Positions 7,841-16,332 of a DNA stretch of 64,000 nt are shown here, one piece after another. Location: the NCBI RefSeq assembly GCF_021390645.1, contig NZ_JAJEJT010000003.1:248001-312000 (forward strand). The letters run 5' to 3'. This DNA comes from Paraburkholderia flagellata. GTDB taxonomy: Bacteria; Pseudomonadota; Gammaproteobacteria; Burkholderiales; Burkholderiaceae. The notes under the pieces were generated by a model, which made no database searches, was not told where the DNA came from, and was given only the letters and a program-made list of their open reading frames with translations. Position numbers and translations under genes: made by a program. Each line of letters opens with the position of its first letter. Position 1 is the first letter of the stretch.

Positions 7841-8377
7841 ATGCCAATGATCGATGCACTGTGGCCCGAAGACGCCTTGACGCCCGAAGCCGAAGCCGTT
7901 CTGATCAACGAACTCACCGACATTTTGATCAAGGCCGAAGGCTATGATCCGGCCAATCCGATCGCACGCGCCGTGACCGTGCTTCACCTTCATCGCCCGG
8001 CGGCCATCTACGTCGGCGGCGAGCGTACGCAGGCCAAACGCTACCGGATCATCCCGTCCGCGCCCGAAGGGCAATACACCGATGAATCGCGCCGCGCGCT
8101 GGTCAAAGCCGTGACCGAAGCGGTCTCCCGTGCCGAGAACCGGCCGTTCGACGAAGTCGCTCCGCGCGTCTGGGTCTTCCCGACCGAGATCCCGGACGGC
8201 ACGTGGGGCAGCCGCGGGGCGATCTATACGCTGCCCGACATTCATGCGCTCTTAGCTGGCGAAGCCGAACGAGTCGAAGGCGAAGAACGCCTCGCGCGGC
8301 GCCGCCGCGAAAAGGCGCGCATCACCCTCGAAGCCGCGCTCGATGCCGCTAGCGCAGGCATGACGAGCAAACCGTAA
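7841..8377 (+). CDS. tautomerase-like protein of unknown role
   Basis: Encodes 178 residues beginning Met-Pro, with a good ribosome site (AGGAG). The middle part (RRALVKAVTEAVSRAENRPF, then RVWVFPTEIPDGTWGSRG) resembles tautomerase-superfamily subunits, in which Pro after the removed Met is the catalytic base. The match is by overall pattern only. It is followed after 14 bp by an NTF2-like gene and is divergent from the GlxA regulator, so it may be one of that regulator's targets. The charged C-terminal helix (GEERLARRRREKARITLEAAL) is an extension beyond the usual 4-OT subunit size. No pathway can be assigned. Confidence 0.55.
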   Translation: MPMIDALWPEDALTPEAEAVLINELTDILIKAEGYDPANPIARAVTVLHLHRPAAIYVGGERTQAKRYRIIPSAPEGQYTDESRRALVKAVTEAVSRAENRPFDEVAPRVWVFPTEIPDGTWGSRGAIYTLPDIHALLAGEAERVEGEERLARRRREKARITLEAALDAASAGMTSKP

Positions 8378-8391
8378 CTGGAGCGCCTGGC

Positions 8392-8817
8392 ATGAAATTC
8401 AACGACACAGCCCCCGTCCTGGCGCCCGCAGGCGGTCCGCCGCTCTGGCTGACGAGGCTCGCCGAAAACGCGACGCTCGAAGCCACCGTGCTGAAGCGTC
8501 CGATCGAGGGCCGAGCCGATATTCTCTCCGTGATCAAACACGCGGTCTCGCTCTACGAATTCCAGCATCACAGCTACAAGGGCGAGATCGGCGACGGTTT
8601 GTATCTGGAATCTTATCGGTCGCAGATCCAGGGTGTGCCGATCGAAACGGTGGTCGTCGCGCATCTGAACGAACAGGGCGAGACGGATTCCGTGGTCATC
8701 AATCATCGCCCGCTCAATGCAGCGCTGCTGTTCTCGAAACGGATGTGGGAATGCGTCGATGAGCGCTTCCGCGATCGTTATCTGTCGGGACCAGAAGCCG
8801 CCGCCCTGAATACTTGA
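8392..8817 (+). CDS. NTF2-like/SnoaL-type small protein
   Basis: Encodes 141 residues; the order of predicted secondary structure (helical N terminus, then strands GDGLYLESYRSQIQGVPIETVVVAHLN and SVVINHRPLNAALLFSKRM) fits a cone-shaped NTF2/SnoaL fold. It ends RYLSGPEAAALNT. Such proteins are often small isomerases or binding subunits. It is probably co-transcribed with the tautomerase-like gene upstream (14-bp gap), and with the next gene. I see no diagnostic catalytic residues, so function is unassigned. Confidence 0.55.
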   Translation: MKFNDTAPVLAPAGGPPLWLTRLAENATLEATVLKRPIEGRADILSVIKHAVSLYEFQHHSYKGEIGDGLYLESYRSQIQGVPIETVVVAHLNEQGETDSVVINHRPLNAALLFSKRMWECVDERFRDRYLSGPEAAALNT

Positions 8818-8879
8818 TGAACCGCCTTCTTCCTGGTTTGACAACAGCCTCTGTGCTGATCGTTTTTGATGGAGTCTCC

Positions 8880-9218
8880 ATGGCACACAACACGCCGATG
8901 CCAACCACGCCAACCACGAAGATATTGGCGATTGGTACCTTTCCGCCGGGCACGGACATGCAACGCGTCCACGACATTCTTCCGACCGAAGTTCGCGAGA
9001 CGGCTCAACTCTACCTCGGGGGCAAGATTGACCAGTGGTATTCACTGCAAGACCGGGCTGGGGTGGCGTTCATCCTGAACGTTACGGACGTGAGCCAAGC
9101 CCATGACATGCTTGAGGCCCTGCCTTTGGGGAAAGCGCATTTGATGACGTTCTCGCTCCTCCCAATCGGCCCACTGAAGCCGTTGAGCAAGCTTCTGAAT
9201 GCGACTTCCCCCCAGTAG
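8880..9218 (+). CDS. small ferredoxin-fold protein, muconolactone-isomerase/YCII-like
   Basis: Encodes 112 residues from the ATG at 8880, which has GGAG upstream; an earlier in-frame ATG at 8814 overlaps the previous stop and lacks a ribosome site. Strand-helix-strand order is suggested by KILAIGTFPPGTDMQRVHDI, RAGVAFILNVTDVSQAHDML and LMTFSLLPIGPLKPL. This pattern suits a dimeric alpha-beta barrel like YCII or muconolactone isomerase. The LIG/LPIGPL end resembles small proteins often found with SDR and DoxX genes. No specific reaction can be claimed. Third gene of the probable 7841-9218 operon. Confidence 0.5.
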   Translation: MAHNTPMPTTPTTKILAIGTFPPGTDMQRVHDILPTEVRETAQLYLGGKIDQWYSLQDRAGVAFILNVTDVSQAHDMLEALPLGKAHLMTFSLLPIGPLKPLSKLLNATSPQ

Positions 9219-9242
9219 TTCGCCATGGCCGTGCTCTCGTAG

Positions 9243-9285
9243 GGGTAGTCGACGGAGAAGGTGATCCGTTCCGTGCCGACTACCC
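9243..9285. terminator. bidirectional hairpin between convergent genes
   Basis: GGGTAGTCG pairs perfectly with CGACTACCC, and an inner ACGGA pairs with TCCGT. It lies between the rightward gene ending at 9218 and the leftward DoxX gene ending at 9333. Position and strength suit a shared terminator, although no T tract is present on either side. Confidence 0.55.
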
Positions 9286-9332
9286 GCGGCCTGTTAGCGC
9301 CCCGTGCTCACCAGCCTTGTCGCGAGGAAGCC

Positions 9333-9683
9333 TCAACCGCGGACCGCCGCAGTGACCACAATGAGAGCCGAGAAGACCAGCGCCGGAGCGAGATGCCGGA
9401 ACGGCTCCCGATTTCGTAGCAACGTGAAGAGCGCGCCAATCATGATCGCACCGGCCAGCGTCAGGCCTAACACTCTGGTTTGCTGTCCACGAATAAGTGC
9501 TGCACTGAGCAACTCGAGAGCGCCACAGAGCAACCGAAACCATGCCGGGTAACCCCAGCGTGCGAAGTCGCGCCTCACCGCGCCGGGTCCTACGAGATTG
9601 ACCACTCCAGCAACCGCGAACAGGACTGCTACGATCGTCGAGACAATCAATTCGAGAGATGCAGTGTCTAGCGCCATCATCAT
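9333..9683 (-). CDS. DoxX-like small membrane protein
   Basis: A 116-residue integral membrane protein with four hydrophobic stretches: LIVSTIVAVLFAVAGVVNLV, WFRLLCGALELLSAALI, VLGLTLAGAIMIGALFTLL and LAPALVFSALIVVTAA. Its length and the gap between helices match the DoxX-like family (DoxX_2), whose members often accompany redox enzymes. Its ATG overlaps the stop codon of the upstream SDR gene (ATGA), so the two are translationally coupled and controlled by the TetR operators at 10648-10702. The biochemical role is unknown. Confidence 0.75.
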   Translation of the reverse strand: MMMALDTASLELIVSTIVAVLFAVAGVVNLVGPGAVRRDFARWGYPAWFRLLCGALELLSAALIRGQQTRVLGLTLAGAIMIGALFTLLRNREPFRHLAPALVFSALIVVTAAVRG

Positions 9684-10603
9684 GCTCCATTGCCTTGCTG
9701 AAAGTGCTTCTGTTCAGCGAGGTCCGCAATCAGGCCGGGACCGTGGGGTTCCCACGCAAGAACTTGCCGGGCATGCTGGCCGCTTACCGTCTGGTCGAGC
9801 GCCAGGGCGTCAGCAAATAACCCAAGCGAATTGCGAGCATCGTCGAGCGGCCAACATTCGACGCGCTCGGCGCCGATCGAGGCCCGAATCGCTTCGCCCA
9901 TTTCGGCAACGGCAACGGCATCTTCCGCGACCACGTTGAAGATCTGTCCCGCGACTCGACCGTCCCCGCTTGCCAAGCGCTCCACCGTGCTCAGATATGC
10001 CGTGGCGAGATCGTCGACGTGTACCGCAGGCCAGTGGTTGCGACCATCGCCGACGATTCTCACACTGCCGGACTGACGGGCCATGCCGGCAAGCATGCCG
10101 AAGATGCCCCCGCCGTAGCCGTGGACCATCGCCGGCCTGAGGATCGCCGCGGCAATCGAGCGGCGTGTTGCCAGCGCCTGCACGTGTTGCTCCACTGCGG
10201 GCCGCCAGGCGACGAGTGGTGTCGGCTTCAGCGCCGATGCTTCGGTCGCGGGCTCGCTCTCCGTATTGCCGTAGACCCAGATGCCCGACGTATAGACAAA
10301 CGCTGCGCCCGGATGCAATTGCGAAAGCATCGCCTCAACCGCGGCTTCGTCAGCCGCCGCCGCGGAAGCATCGTTGGTCGACGCCATGTGCACCACGCCA
10401 TCAGCGGCACCGGCAGTCGCAGCGAAAGACTGTGGTTTGCGCAAGTCGCCGCCATGCAGTTTCACGCCGAGACTGGCCAGCGCGCCCGCGGCGGCCGACT
10501 TGTCGTCGCGTACCAGCGCGGTCACCTGATGGCCGAGGCTGATTGCCTTGCGCGCGACCGCTTGCCCGATGTAGCCCGTACCACCTGTGATGAATAGTTC
10601 CAT
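9680..10603 (-). CDS. NAD-dependent epimerase/dehydratase-family SDR
   Basis: An extended-type short-chain dehydrogenase of 307 residues. The Rossmann motif MELFITGGTGYIGQAVA is at the very N terminus, followed by VTALVRD and GGDLRKPQSF. The catalytic-region equivalent is VYTSGIWVYGN; the usual YxxxK is replaced by a WRPAVEQH-type context, so it may bind NAD(P)H without classical epimerase chemistry. LRPAMVHGYGGG and the C-terminal substrate half are typical. GAGGAGAA precedes the ATG. It is divergent from the TetR gene and forms an operon with the DoxX-like gene. Substrate unknown. Confidence 0.8.
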   Translation of the reverse strand: MELFITGGTGYIGQAVARKAISLGHQVTALVRDDKSAAAGALASLGVKLHGGDLRKPQSFAATAGAADGVVHMASTNDASAAAADEAAVEAMLSQLHPGAAFVYTSGIWVYGNTESEPATEASALKPTPLVAWRPAVEQHVQALATRRSIAAAILRPAMVHGYGGGIFGMLAGMARQSGSVRIVGDGRNHWPAVHVDDLATAYLSTVERLASGDGRVAGQIFNVVAEDAVAVAEMGEAIRASIGAERVECWPLDDARNSLGLFADALALDQTVSGQHARQVLAWEPHGPGLIADLAEQKHFQQGNGA

Positions 10604-10647
10604 CGCGTTCTCCTCGATGATCGCCTGCGGAATGGATAAGTCAAAGT

Positions 10648-10702
10648 AACGAGACTAATCAGTCTCGTTTCGCAAATTTAAACGAGACTGGCCAGTCTTG
10701 TC
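10648..10702. promoter_or_regulatory. two TetR operators in the SDR/tetR divergent promoter
   Basis: AACGAGACT-N4-AGTCTCGTT at 10648-10669 is a perfect 9+9 inverted repeat. A second copy at 10681-10702 (AACGAGACT-N4-AGTCTTGTC) has two changed bases. The centres are 33 bp apart, about three helical turns, so two dimers could bind on one face. They lie between the divergent SDR and TetR genes, which makes them almost certainly the operators of this regulator. Confidence 0.85.
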
Positions 10703-10732
10703 AACTGCCTGGCGATCTGTTACAAATCGGGC

Positions 10733-11338
10733 ATGAACACATCTTCTCTCCCCGACCTGAGCGCGCTGCAGCGCCGCAAGCGGGCCGCTATCCTCGACGG
10801 CGCGAAAGCCGTTTTTTTAAGCCAGGGTTTCGGCCTGGCAACGATGGACGATGTCGCCGCGGCTGCCGGCGTTGGCAAACAGACGGTCTACCGCCACTTC
10901 AAGTCGAAGGAGGCGCTCTTCGTTGGTCTGGTCAGCTCGATGTGCGCAGAAGTGGGAGGATTTCTTGTCAGCGCTCAGAACGAGCAATCCGATAGATCAC
11001 CCGAAGTCGAGTTGCGCGAGTTGGGATGGGCGTTGGCACAAAACCTTATCACGCTGGATAACCTGCGGCTTTACCGGGCCATCGTTGCTGAGGCCGAGCG
11101 TCTTCCGGAACTCGGTCAGGTGTTTTACGAGAATGGTGCGAAGGTCGTGCGGGCCTTCGCCGCGAAAATTCTGCGAAAGCGATTTGACGAATCGACTGCT
11201 GCATTGCGGGCAGCGACATTCGTTCAGGTGGTGCTGGGCGACGCGTATCTGGAACTGTCAATTGGCTTCACGGTGCCCGATGTCGAAGCGCGCTTTGCGC
11301 TGCAGATTGACGAGGCGGTGGCGGCTGCACTTCGCTAA
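10733..11338 (+). CDS. TetR/AcrR-family repressor of the SDR-doxX operon
   Basis: A 201-residue TetR regulator. Residues about 15-65 hold the helix-turn-helix: RRKRAAILDGAKAVFLSQGF, then TMDDVAAAAGVGKQTVYRHFKSKEAL. The C-terminal ligand domain (LGWALAQNLITLDNLRLYRAIVAEAERLPELG) resembles the AefR/TetR_C_7 group. It is divergent from the SDR/DoxX pair, with two palindromic operators between them. The ligand is unknown; the SDR target suggests an aldehyde, ketone or quinone. The ribosome site is weak. Confidence 0.9.
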   Translation: MNTSSLPDLSALQRRKRAAILDGAKAVFLSQGFGLATMDDVAAAAGVGKQTVYRHFKSKEALFVGLVSSMCAEVGGFLVSAQNEQSDRSPEVELRELGWALAQNLITLDNLRLYRAIVAEAERLPELGQVFYENGAKVVRAFAAKILRKRFDESTAALRAATFVQVVLGDAYLELSIGFTVPDVEARFALQIDEAVAAALR

Positions 11339-11455
11339 GGCGCGCCGCATAAGACGTCGAGCCACTGCATGCGGGGCGCGAGACAGCGTGTAGCGCGGGA
11401 AGCCATGCGAGCCCGCAACCTCGCACGGTCATCCGCGCTGCGCGGCAAACGCCCT

Positions 11456-12385
11456 CTAATACACGCCTGGCATGCCCGGAGGACGACTCTTGAAGCGCCG
11501 ATGCACCCAATAATATTGCTCTGGAAACCTACGTATCTGCGTTTCAAGAAACTCGTTGATTCGATGTGCATCGAGCGTGTCACTTTCCGATGGAAAGGCG
11601 CCCAGCGGCTCGCAGATGGTGAGCTTGTACCCCTGGTAATCTGGCAGCACTTCGGTGACGAATGGCACAACCCGTGCGCGGGCTAGCCTGGCAAGGCGCG
11701 ATACCGACGTGAGCGTGCACGCGGGAACGCCAAAGAACGGCACAAAAACGGAGTTGTCTGCGCCATGGTCCATGTCCGCAGCGAGCATGACCGGCTTGCC
11801 TGAGCGCAGCAACCCAACGATCTTCCGGGCGCTCGTTGACCGTTCGATCATCTCCGCGCCAAATCTGCCGCGCTGTTGCTTCGCGAGGTCGCACAGGCGT
11901 GCGTTTGACATCCGCGTGTACAGCGAAGCGGCTGGCAACTGCGTGGAGTAGAGGATGCAACCCACCTCGATGCTCACAAAGTGAAAGCCCAGAAAGATGG
12001 TCGGTGGAGCATCCTTGTCTTCCAGATCGATTCGACTTTCGATGCGAACCAGCTTCAGTAGCGACTCCGCGCTGCCAAACCATTGAATGCCTCGTTCGAA
12101 ATAGCTTCGAATGACATGGCGAAAGTGGTTTTTCGCAAGCTCATCGTAATCGGCTTCCGACTTGCCCGGAAAGCACAGACGAAGATTGACAAGCACGATA
12201 TGTTTTCGGGAGCTTGGAAGCGTGTACAGGATCGCACCGAGGGCGCTGCCAAGCCGCGCGACCAAGCCATAGGGAAGGATTGCAAAGAGGCGCAACAGTG
12301 CGACGATGGCAGCAAACCCTGAGCGCTCCAGGATAGTTCCCTGCTTGCGAGCGTCGTCGGCTGCAGCTCGGATAGGTTTCGGCAT
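11456..12385 (-). CDS. LpxL/HtrB-like lipid A-type acyltransferase
   Basis: A lysophospholipid/lipid A acyltransferase of about 309 residues. A hydrophobic N-terminal helix (FAAIVALLRLFAILPYGLVA) anchors it to the inner membrane. The family active-site motif HX4E is present as GFHFVSIEVG. Further conserved pieces are VNLRLCFPGKS, the SGKPVMLAADMDHGA block and the C-terminal QYYWVHRRFKSRP. It would add a secondary acyl chain to lipid A or a related lipid. I chose the ATG at 12385; an upstream ATG at 12496 is possible but adds non-family sequence. It stands alone, convergent with tetR. Confidence 0.8.
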   Translation of the reverse strand: MPKPIRAAADDARKQGTILERSGFAAIVALLRLFAILPYGLVARLGSALGAILYTLPSSRKHIVLVNLRLCFPGKSEADYDELAKNHFRHVIRSYFERGIQWFGSAESLLKLVRIESRIDLEDKDAPPTIFLGFHFVSIEVGCILYSTQLPAASLYTRMSNARLCDLAKQQRGRFGAEMIERSTSARKIVGLLRSGKPVMLAADMDHGADNSVFVPFFGVPACTLTSVSRLARLARARVVPFVTEVLPDYQGYKLTICEPLGAFPSESDTLDAHRINEFLETQIRRFPEQYYWVHRRFKSRPPGMPGVY

Positions 12386-12990
12386 TAATGGCCAATGAAG
12401 ATTGCGGGAGAAGGTGCCGTGGGCGGCAGAAGGAGCGGAAACGATCGAGATCGCAACGCCATCGTATTGTCTGCGTTCGTGGCGCAGCGATTTCAAACAA
12501 GGATCTCACGTGCTACTTTTGACAGGCTAGCTACGTGGGCACCATAGGTGTTTCTCCCCGGTGAGGTCCATTGTACAAGCGATCCATTGCAAGTAGACAC
12601 GCGATACCGACCTCATTCGCGGTTCGCTTGATCGCGCTTCCCATTTGCGCGGCGGCGCGCTGGAATTCCGTCCGCTCAGGAAGGGAGCAACGCCACGCGA
12701 TTCCTTCGCCAGGCGTTGAGCGTCGCTATGCAGCGCCCGGGCGAACAAAACCTCGCGGCAATGAACGCTGTGGTCGACACTGAACGGCCCTTCAATTTGG
12801 GGGGCAGGACGAATAGAGCGCCCGATCGCTCGCCGCGTTTGGTAGCAATCGGCCGATCACAACGCTATGAATGACGACGAGGAATCCCGACAGCCGCTGT
12901 CAAGCGCGCTCTTTGTTTGGCCATGTTCAAACGTGATGAAAACACGCGATCCAGTTTTGAAGGCATCGAACGAGCCGATTGATCAGCGGA
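12386..12990. other. long intergenic stretch without a recognisable gene
   Basis: About 600 bases between the acyltransferase start and the end of the MipA/OmpV gene. Short open frames on both strands (around 12527-12783) have no ribosome site and no family-like sequence. I see no strong palindrome, RNA gene or repeat here. It may be decayed coding sequence or a long 5' region of the acyltransferase gene. Confidence 0.4.
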
Positions 12991-13833
12991 CTAAAACGCA
13001 TAGTTTGCGATGAGGCCATAAGTCATCTGCGTTTTTTTCTCCACCACCGGGCTGTTGCCCACGGCGCCCGGCAACCTCGATGCGACGACTCGTGCACCAA
13101 GGTTCCAGTGCTTGTCCAGCACGTAACTAGCGCCAGCGGTCACACGCACTGCTGCAACGCCCGCGCCTGGCGTGTATGTGGGTAGGCCAGACCGGGCACT
13201 GTCCTCAGCATTGACGCCGAAAAACGTTTGATTGTATTGAGCGCTGCCCCAGGTTATGCCTGGACCGGCTGTCAACGTCAGCGCGCTGATCGGACTGTAT
13301 TTTCCCAGCAGGTCCAGCGAAGCCGTCGCTCCCTCATGCTTGCCCGCAACATCTTGCGAGACGGCGCCGACGACAGATAGCCATTCGAGGTTGTAGCTCG
13401 CAAACAGCGTCGCATGCGCCGTAGCATCGATGTCGGGTAAACCGCGGAGATGATCGTCATCGGACGCTTTCCGGGGTTTCACGAGGTCGTAAGAGAGCGC
13501 TATACCTAAACGGAAATGGTTGTCGCGGTACAGAAATGCGCCAAGGCCGAAAGGGACATTCGCGTCTGCGACCGATCCGAAGAAGAAGCGGCCATAGCCA
13601 ACGCCTACAATCGGCGCGGGCTGAAAGCGGGTCGCGCTTGCGCCTGGATATTTAGGCGTCTCGAACACGCCAAGACCAAGGGAGTACCGCCAACCGTCGT
13701 CGGGCACTGCCGCAGCTGTTGACGACACAACGGCCGGCGTCGTGCTGGTCTGTGCGAAGGCAGGGCAGACGGAAAAGATTGCCGTCAAAGCGACCAAACG
13801 TCCCATATCTATGGGGCGCTTCGTGTAGAGCAT
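12991..13833 (-). CDS. MipA/OmpV-family outer-membrane protein
   Basis: A beta-barrel protein of 280 residues with a signal peptide (LVALTAIFSVCPAFAQ). The N-terminal SLGLGVFETPKYPGASATRF is the family hallmark, followed by alternating amphipathic strands and a C-terminal aromatic residue (LIANYAF), the outer-membrane insertion signal. MipA/OmpV proteins act in scaffold or adhesion roles or as antibiotic-linked porin-like proteins. AGGAG precedes the ATG. It is divergent from the response-regulator gene (325-bp gap), so it is a good candidate target of that two-component system, as with several TCS-mipA pairs in Proteobacteria. Confidence 0.85.
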   Translation of the reverse strand: MLYTKRPIDMGRLVALTAIFSVCPAFAQTSTTPAVVSSTAAAVPDDGWRYSLGLGVFETPKYPGASATRFQPAPIVGVGYGRFFFGSVADANVPFGLGAFLYRDNHFRLGIALSYDLVKPRKASDDDHLRGLPDIDATAHATLFASYNLEWLSVVGAVSQDVAGKHEGATASLDLLGKYSPISALTLTAGPGITWGSAQYNQTFFGVNAEDSARSGLPTYTPGAGVAAVRVTAGASYVLDKHWNLGARVVASRLPGAVGNSPVVEKKTQMTYGLIANYAF

Positions 13834-14158
13834 GTGAATCTCCTAAGGCGCTGCGCTGAAGAGCAGGACGTCAAGCTTGCCAATCCGGGAGCGCCCTTCA
13901 TGTGATGTGCTCTGCCTGAAGAGTCGTGATCATTGCCGGCGAATCGCTCTCGTGTTTCCAGGTTGAGAGATCGACTTCAATGCAGGAAGGGGCGAATTTT
14001 GCGCTGGTGAACGTCCAACCGAGGACTCTCAGGTTACGCAGGAGAATCGACGGTATGATGTGCCGTTTGTTTCGGCGCGGAAACAATGTGTCAGCGCCGT
14101 AATATTCGCGATGAACGGCTGAAATCAGGCGGCCTTTCGTCCAGGTTAGCATTGGGAA
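13834..14158. promoter_or_regulatory. divergent promoter region of mipA-like and two-component genes
   Basis: A 325-bp divergent gap. The motif CAGGTT occurs near 13961, 14028 and 14142 and could be half-sites for the OmpR-type regulator, but the spacing is irregular and I would not rely on it. No protein-coding feature is supported here. Confidence 0.35.
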
Positions 14159-14881
14159 ATGACTTATATGCCGCACATCCTCGTGGTTGATGACGAAGAG
14201 GACATCAGGTCCTTGCTGACGGGCTTTTTTCGCAAACACGGCCATGAAGTCAGCGTCGCGACAGATGGAGAAAGCCTGTTCGCCACACTCGAAATCCAGC
14301 AGATTGATCTTGTCATCCTGGATGTCATGCTGCCGGGAGAGGACGGTTTCAGCCTCTGCCGGCAGTTGCGCGCGAAATCGAAAATCCCCGTCATCATGCT
14401 CACCGCGGTCGCAGACCATGTTGACCGGGTGGTGGGGCTCGAGATCGGCGCCGATGATTATCTGGTCAAGCCGTTCGATGCCAGAGAGCTTCTGGCGCGC
14501 GTGAAGGCGGTTTTGCGAAGAACCACGCAAACGGACCCTGTGGCAAAGAGCACGGCGACAAGACCCATACTTTCGTTTGCCGGATGGCGACTTGACATCG
14601 CCAAACGTGAACTTAGATCGGCAGACAACACGCTGACGATACTTTCGAGCAACGAGTTCGATCTTTTGCTCGTATTCGCAGAGCATCCGCAACGGGTGCT
14701 GACGCGCGACCAATTGCTCGACCTGGCTCGCGGCTCAGCGTACGAAGTCTACGACCGGAGCATTGATGTTCAGGTCGCGCGCCTTCGCCGCAAGCTCGAC
14801 ACGGACACCGACGTCGAATCGGTCATTCGAACTGTCCGGGGCGGAGGATATATGTTTACGCCCCAGGTTCGCCGAGGATGA
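14159..14881 (+). CDS. OmpR-family response regulator
   Basis: A 240-residue regulator with an N-terminal receiver domain and a C-terminal winged helix. The acidic pocket is DDEED at residues 11-15, the phosphoacceptor is Asp55 in VILDVMLPGEDG, and the conserved Lys lies in DYLVKPFD. The effector domain carries LSSNEFDLLLVFAEHPQRVLTRDQL and ends with VRGGGYMF. Its stop overlaps the start of the kinase gene (ATGA), so the two are coupled. A start at 14168 (MPHILVV) is also possible. The likely target is the divergent mipA-like gene. Confidence 0.95.
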   Translation: MTYMPHILVVDDEEDIRSLLTGFFRKHGHEVSVATDGESLFATLEIQQIDLVILDVMLPGEDGFSLCRQLRAKSKIPVIMLTAVADHVDRVVGLEIGADDYLVKPFDARELLARVKAVLRRTTQTDPVAKSTATRPILSFAGWRLDIAKRELRSADNTLTILSSNEFDLLLVFAEHPQRVLTRDQLLDLARGSAYEVYDRSIDVQVARLRRKLDTDTDVESVIRTVRGGGYMFTPQVRRG

Positions 14882-16332
14882 ATATCCGGCTGGGTGTCCC
14901 AGACACGATCGCATGGCGCATAGCGCTTACCGTTGGTGCGGCCATCATGAGCGTGCTCGCATTCAGCGTGCTCGTTGACCGCTTTGCAGGACCGTCGAGC
15001 GCGGAGAGAGCCGAGTTGGTCCGGGCCGACGACGCCATCCGAATGATTGAAGCGGCTCCGGCTGGCAACCGCCAGAATTTGGCAGACGCGATCACGATCG
15101 CGGACAAGGCGTTTTGGTATCCGCCCGGGACTTTGGTCGCCCAACAGTTAGCGACCGCTAATCTTCACGCTCTGGATCCGGGAACGATGGCCGGGTTTCG
15201 GGACAACGGACACGACCGCCGTACCGTGATTTTTACTGCGGACGATCCGCTGTCCAAGTCGATAGACTTTGATCGGATTGCGCATCCAAACGCCTATTTC
15301 ATGGCAGTCCAACTGCGCGACAGCAGCTGGGTGCTGTTCATCGCCAACCACCGACGGTGGGGGGATCTACTACCCGCCAGACTTGCGACAACACTGGCGT
15401 GCGTCGCGTTGTTGATTCTCGCAGCGTCGATGCTTGCCACCTACTTTCTCGCGAGGCCGATCAGGCAATTCGCCGAAGCGCTTCGTCAGAGAGGGGGCGA
15501 TCCTCGAGCCGGACCCGTGCGCGAATCGGGTCCAAAGGAATTGCGTTCGGCGATAGCGGCGTTCAACGGGCTCCAGGCGCAACTCCGAAAGTTTGTTGAT
15601 GACCGGACCCTGATGCTGGCCGCCATCTCGCACGATCTGCGAACGCCTCTTACTAAAATCCGCCTGCGCGGCGAGTTCATCGACGACGAAGAACAGCGGG
15701 CTCGTCTCTTTCGTGACGTCGATGATTTGCAGGCGATGGCGGACTCCGCGCTGTCGTTCTTTCGGGACGACTACAAGGACGAAGAAGCGACAGCGTTTGA
15801 CTTCGCCGGTCTTCTTCGCACTATCGCCGACGACTATAGCGACCACGGAGCGCTGGTCCGATACATCGGTCCGGATCGGCTTGCGATAAGTGGACGACCA
15901 TTCTCGTTAAGGCGCGCGTGCATGAACCTCGTCGACAACGCCGTGAAATGGGGGGGAAGTGCCGATCTGGAGTTGACTTGTATTCCGGGAGGCGTAGCGC
16001 TCACGGTCAATGACCGGGGCCCGGGCATCCCTTCTGAAGCGCTCGAACAGGTATTCAGTCCGTTCTTTCGAGTTGAGCAATCCCGGAACCGTTCTACGGG
16101 TGGGATGGGACTTGGCCTGACATCAGCATTGGCCGTCATTCGCGCCCATGCGGGAGATATCGTCCTTAGCAACCGACAGGGCGGCGGCCTGACCGTGTGT
16201 GTGACGCTTCCTGTGGCCTCGGATTCTGCCGTTCACCCCTTAGCTGCGAGGGACGGCTCTGAAGTCGGTCTGAGCCCCTCAGGGGTCGATGTGCGTGGTG
16301 GCGAACCCGGCTGGCAGAAGCGTCTCCGGTAG
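14878..16332 (+). CDS. EnvZ-like sensor histidine kinase
   Basis: A 484-residue inner-membrane kinase. TM1 lies at about residues 13-33 and TM2 at about 168-192, enclosing a periplasmic sensor of roughly 130 residues. A HAMP segment follows, then the H box with His252 in AAISHDLRTPLTKIRLR. The N box is NLVDNAVKWGG, the G1 box DRGPGIP, and the G2 box GGMGLGLTSALAVI. The usual kinase fold ends at VCVTLP; a further tail of about 40 residues is encoded in the 100-bp overlap with the convergent GlxA gene. The stimulus is unknown; envelope stress is plausible from the mipA neighbour. Confidence 0.92.
   Translation: MNIRLGVPDTIAWRIALTVGAAIMSVLAFSVLVDRFAGPSSAERAELVRADDAIRMIEAAPAGNRQNLADAITIADKAFWYPPGTLVAQQLATANLHALDPGTMAGFRDNGHDRRTVIFTADDPLSKSIDFDRIAHPNAYFMAVQLRDSSWVLFIANHRRWGDLLPARLATTLACVALLILAASMLATYFLARPIRQFAEALRQRGGDPRAGPVRESGPKELRSAIAAFNGLQAQLRKFVDDRTLMLAAISHDLRTPLTKIRLRGEFIDDEEQRARLFRDVDDLQAMADSALSFFRDDYKDEEATAFDFAGLLRTIADDYSDHGALVRYIGPDRLAISGRPFSLRRACMNLVDNAVKWGGSADLELTCIPGGVALTVNDRGPGIPSEALEQVFSPFFRVEQSRNRSTGGMGLGLTSALAVIRAHAGDIVLSNRQGGGLTVCVTLPVASDSAVHPLAARDGSEVGLSPSGVDVRGGEPGWQKRLR

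Noticed and set aside
12527..12783. Two short open frames in the 12.4-13.0 kb gap
   Set aside because: No ribosome site and no recognisable sequence.
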